A stretch of DNA of 64,000 nucleotides from the NCBI GenBank assembly GCA_036897095.1, contig JAYMSP010000164.1, forward strand, positions 1-64,000, read 5' to 3'. Made by a program: the position numbers and the translations under genes. Origin of the DNA: Plantago elongata (Eukaryota; Streptophyta; Magnoliopsida; Lamiales; Plantaginaceae). Below the pieces are notes generated by a model. That model was not told where the DNA came from. It was given only the letters and a program-made list of their open reading frames with translations, and did not search any database. Shown one piece after another: positions 58,983 through 64,000 of this stretch (position 1 is the first letter of the stretch; every line of letters begins with the position of its first letter).

Positions 58983-61360
58983 ACACAAGCTTCAAAGGTA
59001 TTTTGTGTTAGAAATGAGGACGATTCTACGTACACAAGCTTCTAATATTAGATCCTTGTTTTGTCATTTTCTTTTTTTTTTTCCAACACAAAGTACAGTT
59101 TCTCAACAAATTCTTGCGAATAATCTATGTAGTGATACGTTTATGTTTTCAGATATAAATGTTTTCTGCATTCTCTGGTATATAATAATGCTTTTAGATT
59201 ATTCAAGTTATACTTTTTATCCCTGAGCAGACTATCAACCTCCAGAGATCCGTCAAAGGAGCAGGTCTACGCTGTTAGTTGGTGTTGGTTATATTTCTAA
59301 ATGAGACTCAGTATTGAATCTGTTACTTTTGTATATATCATAAGTAGGACTATAACATTCAACAAATACTTCCTACACTTGTAAATTAAATGGCTTCCTC
59401 ATAAAATTACTGTTTTGAAAAATGTCTTCCTGACCTTTATTGAAACCGGACATCTGTCATCCTTGCTTCATTAGCTCAGGCTGTTCTCATCTAATGATCT
59501 AAATAGGTTTCCTGTGGGGTTGAGATTTCACTCTCACAAGATCATATACCTTTTTTTTTTTTTTTGGGGCAATTCTGCGAAGAGCAAGCTCATCATGGGG
59601 AAGACAAGTATGCAAATGTTCATGAAAATAGTGGAAAACAGGTACAAGTAGAAGTTAGACTATTTGCAGTCCAGCTTCTTGAAAGGAGATACATCTAAGA
59701 GAAAAGTTCAAATGTTTCAGATTCTATTAGTAAGTTAATTATATGTATAACTTATACGCAATAAGCAGCTTGATCCTGATTTTTTGCTCTGTTGTGTTTT
59801 TTTGGTCGTAAACGCCATAGCAGATTTGTAAGTTGTAAAGAAAAAACGGTGAGGAGCATCTAAAACAAGGACTAGAATACAGTCCCATACATTAATGGGT
59901 TATAGCCCTTCGTGTGACTCATGAGTAAAATTTTTTATATGTTAGTATGAACTATGAAGTATGTATTCTAGCCATAGATCAATAAGTTGCTTAAGTCAGC
60001 TTTCATATGTGGCATGAACTAAAAGCTGAGATGTAATAGTGACGTAGCATCAGACTGGTTCAAAAGTAGACAAGCTGTGAGCATTTTTGTTACAGCTAAC
60101 TCATTGTGGTGTGTGGGGCAGAAGTAGAAAAACAGTGTATATTAGGTGAAATTATGTGGAACTCTCCCTTTCTCATTTCTTTTCATTTCTTTTTCTGTTG
60201 TTGTCTAGATAAAATCTTGAACTGACTTTTATTACGTCGTCCGGGATGGTGGAAGGAATAGAAGAGAATACTACTACGCGGGACACTGCAGATTTTTGTT
60301 ACCCCAAGTTGTGTAGTTCTCTCACTGGATAAATTTGTTGCAATGCGTGTTTGAAAGTAGTGAGATCTGTTGATAGTAGACCGTTTAAAGATGGAGTTTA
60401 AAAGTTTGGTTGATATTGGGACTTGGGAGCCATATGCTGGAACATGATCCTAAAAGTATGCTGTTAAATCATCCCCATTTCGATGTCACAGACGTGTGTG
60501 CAATTAAGATCTTGGAAGTTCAGTTACATTTTTCTATTCCAGGTCACCTTTTTGGCCAACAAAGTTCTTGGCATGTTAAGGAATCTGATACTGGGTCAAT
60601 AGAATCACATTAATTTGGACCATATCAATAATTCTACTTGAGATTTTCAAGCACTCATTGAACTTTGTCTTGCTTTTGCTTCACACAATATACATGTATT
60701 CGAATATCACTTCCCATTTAAGCTTACTACTAATCATCAAATTCATCCTAGATGGAAAAACCACTTGCTTGATTTGTACTACAGGTCTCAACCTCTGTTA
60801 ACCAATTCTCTTTCACATCATGCATTACTGTTTTACTCGTGTTACACCTTCCCACATCGCTATACAACCTCTCCGCGGCACAGAGTAAGAGGTGTTTGTT
60901 CTAAAAGCATCGGCAACGGATTGATCCCATCAGACCAGATCCGAGATCATCGAAATTCAATGATATACTGTGCGTTTTTGTTCATGGCTGTGTTGCGAAA
61001 TGTGCCTTAGGACCCTGTCACATGTAATTCGTCGTTGTAATAATCCGAAAAGCATTGACTTGTGAGTTCTTGGTCTATTATTAAAATTAAATTTTTCATT
61101 GAATATTTGCTTTGGATGACAAAAATGGTCTAAGTTGTTGGCATTGGCAAGATGATGAATTTCTTTTAAGGGGGTAAGAGGAAGTGTCACATCTGATAAA
61201 TATGCCAAGTTGCGTTACACCCAGACTACAAGTACCACGCTACCACTTGTGATATGTTTGTAGAAATAGTACATTTTATTTATGTGACTCCGTCCAAATG
61301 GTTCTGGATATCCAATTGTGGTCGATGAGGTCTGACTCTTTCGAACATTTCGTTGATTTA
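58983..61360. other. NDA 3' UTR and spacer
   Basis: 59229-59400 may be a spliced 3' UTR continuation after an intron from about 58998. The rest shows no supported gene or paired repeat. Confidence 0.4.
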
Positions 61361-61613
61361 GGGGCTGATTGGAATAGCATTCAAATGTCCGTTTGGATGC
61401 TACTCAGGAATTTTGTGTTTGTTATGACATTTAAATGCCGAATATCAAAATGCCTCTACAGTAGCAACATTTTTCTCTACCTATATAACAAATTTATAAT
61501 ACCCTATACAATTACAATTCTATACCAAACACAATTTTAACAATCCTACTACAATTTCGATCACTATTCAGGTATTTAAATCGAGGCATTTAAGTCGCAT
61601 GTCAATCAGCCCC
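61361..61613. mobile_element. MITE with GGGGCTGATTG ends
   Basis: Starts GGGGCTGATTG and ends CAATCAGCCCC, an exact 11-bp inverted repeat, over 253 bp without coding potential. The next bases inside are also partly mirrored (ATTCAAATG against CATTTAAGTC). TTA on the left and TAT on the right leave the target duplication uncertain (TA or 3 bp), so it is either Tourist/Harbinger-like or another TIR family. Confidence 0.75.
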
Positions 61614-62094
61614 TATAGACTGCTATTCCGGTAAACTGTTGGTAACACAAAGAAACACATATTCCTTTGTGCATTTTATCTTCACTTGTACGCTATAAAT
61701 TATTAAGTGAATCAACGTCTTCTAAGTATGTATTCTGAACTTTAAAGTTCATGGAAATGTACGTCGAAAATAATTGCACACATTATTTGAGTTTCTTTAA
61801 ACTATGAGAAATTTTGGGCCATTTAAATATATGAATGCAGGAAAAAGAATTAATTGCGTGTAAATTTTGATGCTTTTCTTCATGAAATATTAAATTGCGT
61901 CTACTTGTAACAAATGATTATAATCTATTAAATGATGAATTATAAACTAGGAAGTCAAATTAACATAAGATTCTTGATTATTATAACTTTCAACTAGGCC
62001 AAATAAACAAGTTCAAAAACACTAACGACGAAAAATATTACACTTAAAAATATATATCGCCATGAATGAAGCTTGTGTGAAGATGACGATTAGG

Positions 62095-62727
62095 TTAGAC
62101 ATCAACCTGACAATTCATAAGCAATTGGTACTTCATAGGCATTGTGGTAACACCAACCCCAAAATTATTGTTCTTACCAAAGTTTATATAAGCCGGGCAG
62201 TTTACGTTCAAATGATACTTCCCTGAGATGAATGTCCCAACTTTCCACCTCACCCTGCCGTCCACTTTGATGTTCACTAGCACGGTTCCGGAGAACTGTT
62301 CCTGTTCGAGACTATGGGCGTAGTAAGGCGCGATAGGGACCGCGGTGCCATAGACGAAAGGTGACCACACGGTGATATCTTTGTGGCCTTGGTAACTTGG
62401 AGGGAGCAATGTGGGGAGAGTGATTTGTTGTCCATGATACGTGGCGTAGACGTCGACTTTGTCGTAGTAGATGCCGATCCGATCGTTAGGGTTGCGGGAG
62501 GAGAGGGTTATTTGGAGGGTGGTGGTGAGGTAGTTTGGCTCGGAGACGTTGAAGTTGTAGACGGTGGCATCTTGGAGGAAGAAACGTGGTTTAGTGGGGC
62601 GGAGGACTAAGTAGACAACGAGGATTATGAAGAGGATAAGAATTATGAAGGCGAATAAGGCAAAGATGATGCGGCGGTAGAGGTTCTTCCGCCCGTCTTC
62701 GTGGTGGCCGCAGTCTTTCTGCGACAT
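62095..62727 (-). CDS. NDR1/HIN1-like (NHL) LEA_2-domain membrane protein
   Basis: Intronless, 210 residues. A short basic N-terminus (DGRKNLYRR) precedes one strong membrane helix at about 19-42. The family core follows: an ATVYNFNVS region, then SSRNPNDRIGIYYDKVDVYA with the NPN motif at 79-81, a Pro-rich loop, VDGRVRWKVG, and the cysteine-containing end (HLNVNCPAYI). This is the LEA_2/water-stress fold of plant NHL proteins, which sit at the plasma membrane and are linked to basal defence and stress. The closest remembered relatives are Arabidopsis NHL1 and NHL12. The predicted 5' UTR of about 100 bases and the TATA box fit this start. Family certain; exact orthologue not. Confidence 0.93.
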   Translation of the reverse strand: MSQKDCGHHEDGRKNLYRRIIFALFAFIILILFIILVVYLVLRPTKPRFFLQDATVYNFNVSEPNYLTTTLQITLSSRNPNDRIGIYYDKVDVYATYHGQQITLPTLLPPSYQGHKDITVWSPFVYGTAVPIAPYYAHSLEQEQFSGTVLVNIKVDGRVRWKVGTFISGKYHLNVNCPAYINFGKNNNFGVGVTTMPMKYQLLMNCQVDV

Positions 62728-62862
62728 GTCGCGATGGTGGTGTGTGGTGCTTGGTTTGGTTTTGATGTGGTTGTGGTGAGGTGAGGTTATGTCTTAGGAA
62801 GTTTGGTGGTAAGTGAGATTTGTGAGGAGAAGTGAGAGTTGTGTGTGCATAAAAGATGTCTC

Positions 62863-62869
62863 ATTTATA
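62863..62869 (-). promoter_or_regulatory. Probable TATA box of the NHL gene
   Basis: Minus-strand TATAAAT, about 135 bases upstream of the ATG and followed by a C/A/T-rich leader. Confidence 0.55.
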
Positions 62870-64000
62870 GTAAAAAGAGTGAGGGAATGGATAGTTGTTT
62901 AGAAGCATAGGTCATGTGTTGTTTAAAGTATTTTGGGGTGTGAAAATTAGAAAGTAGAGTTTTACACTAGTAATGTCTTATTGCGCTTTATTAAGCTCAA
63001 AACCAATGGACAAAAGGCACAAAGATAATTGAGTCATAATGCTGAATAATGACATAGAAATGAGTTATATCCAAGCATATCAATATAAAAATTCATTAAA
63101 CAAAACCTATTTTTTCCACTTAATAACACTATAAACCGGTATAACTTGAGTCACATAATTAATCGATTGGATCACTTAAAAACAAATTTGACAGAGTTTT
63201 TTATGTGTAAAACTAATTTTACAATACAATCATGTTTTCGAAAAATATATTTATCGGGGTAATTAGAAATAAACGACGTGAAACATGTCCCTAAATCACC
63301 GTTTCCTTGGATCTAATAAAACTTCAAGTGCTTAATTGATTCTTACAAGTGAAGATTAGTAGTTGAAATGCCTCAGGACAAGTGGTTATTTATTCATATT
63401 AGTATATTACTATATGATGGACACTTGGGATAAGTAGTTAGAAGAAGTTGGTATGTAGTATGTACCATAAATCAGTGTGTGGAATATGTTGCGTAATCTT
63501 TGGTGTGACATATTCTCCTCTATTTTGCACAAATTAATACATATGCTTCAAATCAAAGACTATATGATCATTACCGTTGCCTCTGATGAAATGATAGTTG
63601 ATCACAAGAAAACTCAAACAACATTGTGTCGGATTCATGAATGAAAATTTTCAAATGCATAATGGCAAAATATATATGGACTTGTTATCTCGATTCGAAA
63701 AAATTGTGTTATAAAATCTTCTTAAACTTATAGCGTAGCTGAGATCGAACTTATAATTGTACTAACTATGAAGTTATGATAAAATTGCTATATGAAACTG
63801 CAATAATTAACGTTAAGAACTGGAAAATGACAAGTGATATTTCAAGTACCATTGGTTTCATAGAAATATTTGTTCTTAAGAACTTGAAACTAAAATACAA
63901 AGACAAACGGGTGGTGGATTTCTTGGTCTATGTTAAGTGCCATTTTGAATCAAAATGTGGGTTTATGATGTATATTTTACGACTTGTTGAATCTGGCAAG
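62870..64000. other. Upstream region of the NHL gene
   Basis: AT-rich with no supported gene or paired repeat up to the window edge. Confidence 0.45.

Noticed and set aside
1-64000. CRISPR arrays, operons, LTR or viral elements
   Set aside because: The tandem repeats lack regular spacers, the genes are plant genes with introns, and no gag, protease, integrase, capsid or envelope similarity or paired LTRs were recognised.

Overview
The window is nuclear DNA of a flowering plant, most likely a eudicot. The genes have many exons, short AT-rich GT-AG introns and long AT-rich spacers full of small transposons. The proteins are plant families: YABBY, a PEP-associated SET protein, FANTASTIC FOUR, an internal alternative NADH dehydrogenase and NDR1/HIN1-like. 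I cannot name the species from sequence alone. I found no bacterial, organellar or CRISPR features and no recognisable LTR or viral element.

Layout: (1) 1-0.8 kb: first exon of a strictosidine-synthase-like gene on the minus strand, running off the left edge or broken. (2) 0.8-3.8 kb: spacer with a hAT-like MITE and tandem repeats. (3) 4.1-8.1 kb: a complete six-exon YABBY2-type gene with a 2.2-kb first intron. (4) 8.1-13.4 kb: spacer with a 5'-truncated LINE. (5) 13.9-16.2 kb, minus: a three-exon conserved plant gene of unknown function, with its 3' end duplicated in tandem. (6) 16.2-20.2 kb: spacer dense in MITE-like repeats. (7) 20.2-25.6 kb: a complete 13-exon PTAC14/PAP7 gene. (8) 25.6-43.4 kb: about 18 kb without a convincing host gene. 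It holds three long-inverted-repeat, Mutator-like elements (one carrying a piece of what looks like a host gene and a CACTA end), tRNA-derived SINEs, and a pogo/Tigger-like transposase fossil beside an Emigrant-like MITE. (9) 43.4-47.8 kb: a FAF-like gene and an intronless RING-H2 gene. (10) 48.0-49.5 kb: a LINE nested in a MITE. (11) 50.5-52.5 kb: an NSRP1-type splicing-regulator gene with a SINE in its third coding intron. (12) 54.2-59.0 kb: a complete NDA-type dehydrogenase gene. (13) 62.1-62.9 kb, minus: an NHL/LEA_2 gene.

The genes are independent, as is usual for a plant chromosome, and there is no operon or obvious pathway cluster. Two proteins act in organelles (PTAC14 in plastid transcription, NDA in mitochondrial respiration), two in organ shape or meristem/ABA control (YABBY2, FAF-like), one in pre-mRNA splicing (NSRP1), one in ubiquitination (RING-H2) and one at membranes (NHL). 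Exon borders were placed by hand from GT-AG sites, reading phase and remembered family sequences; all complete models keep one open frame. No undescribed biochemical system was found. The most unusual pieces are the composite long-TIR element at 27.9-29.1 kb, the tandemly duplicated gene 3' end at 13.4-14.0 kb, and the SINE insertions with intact target-site duplications.
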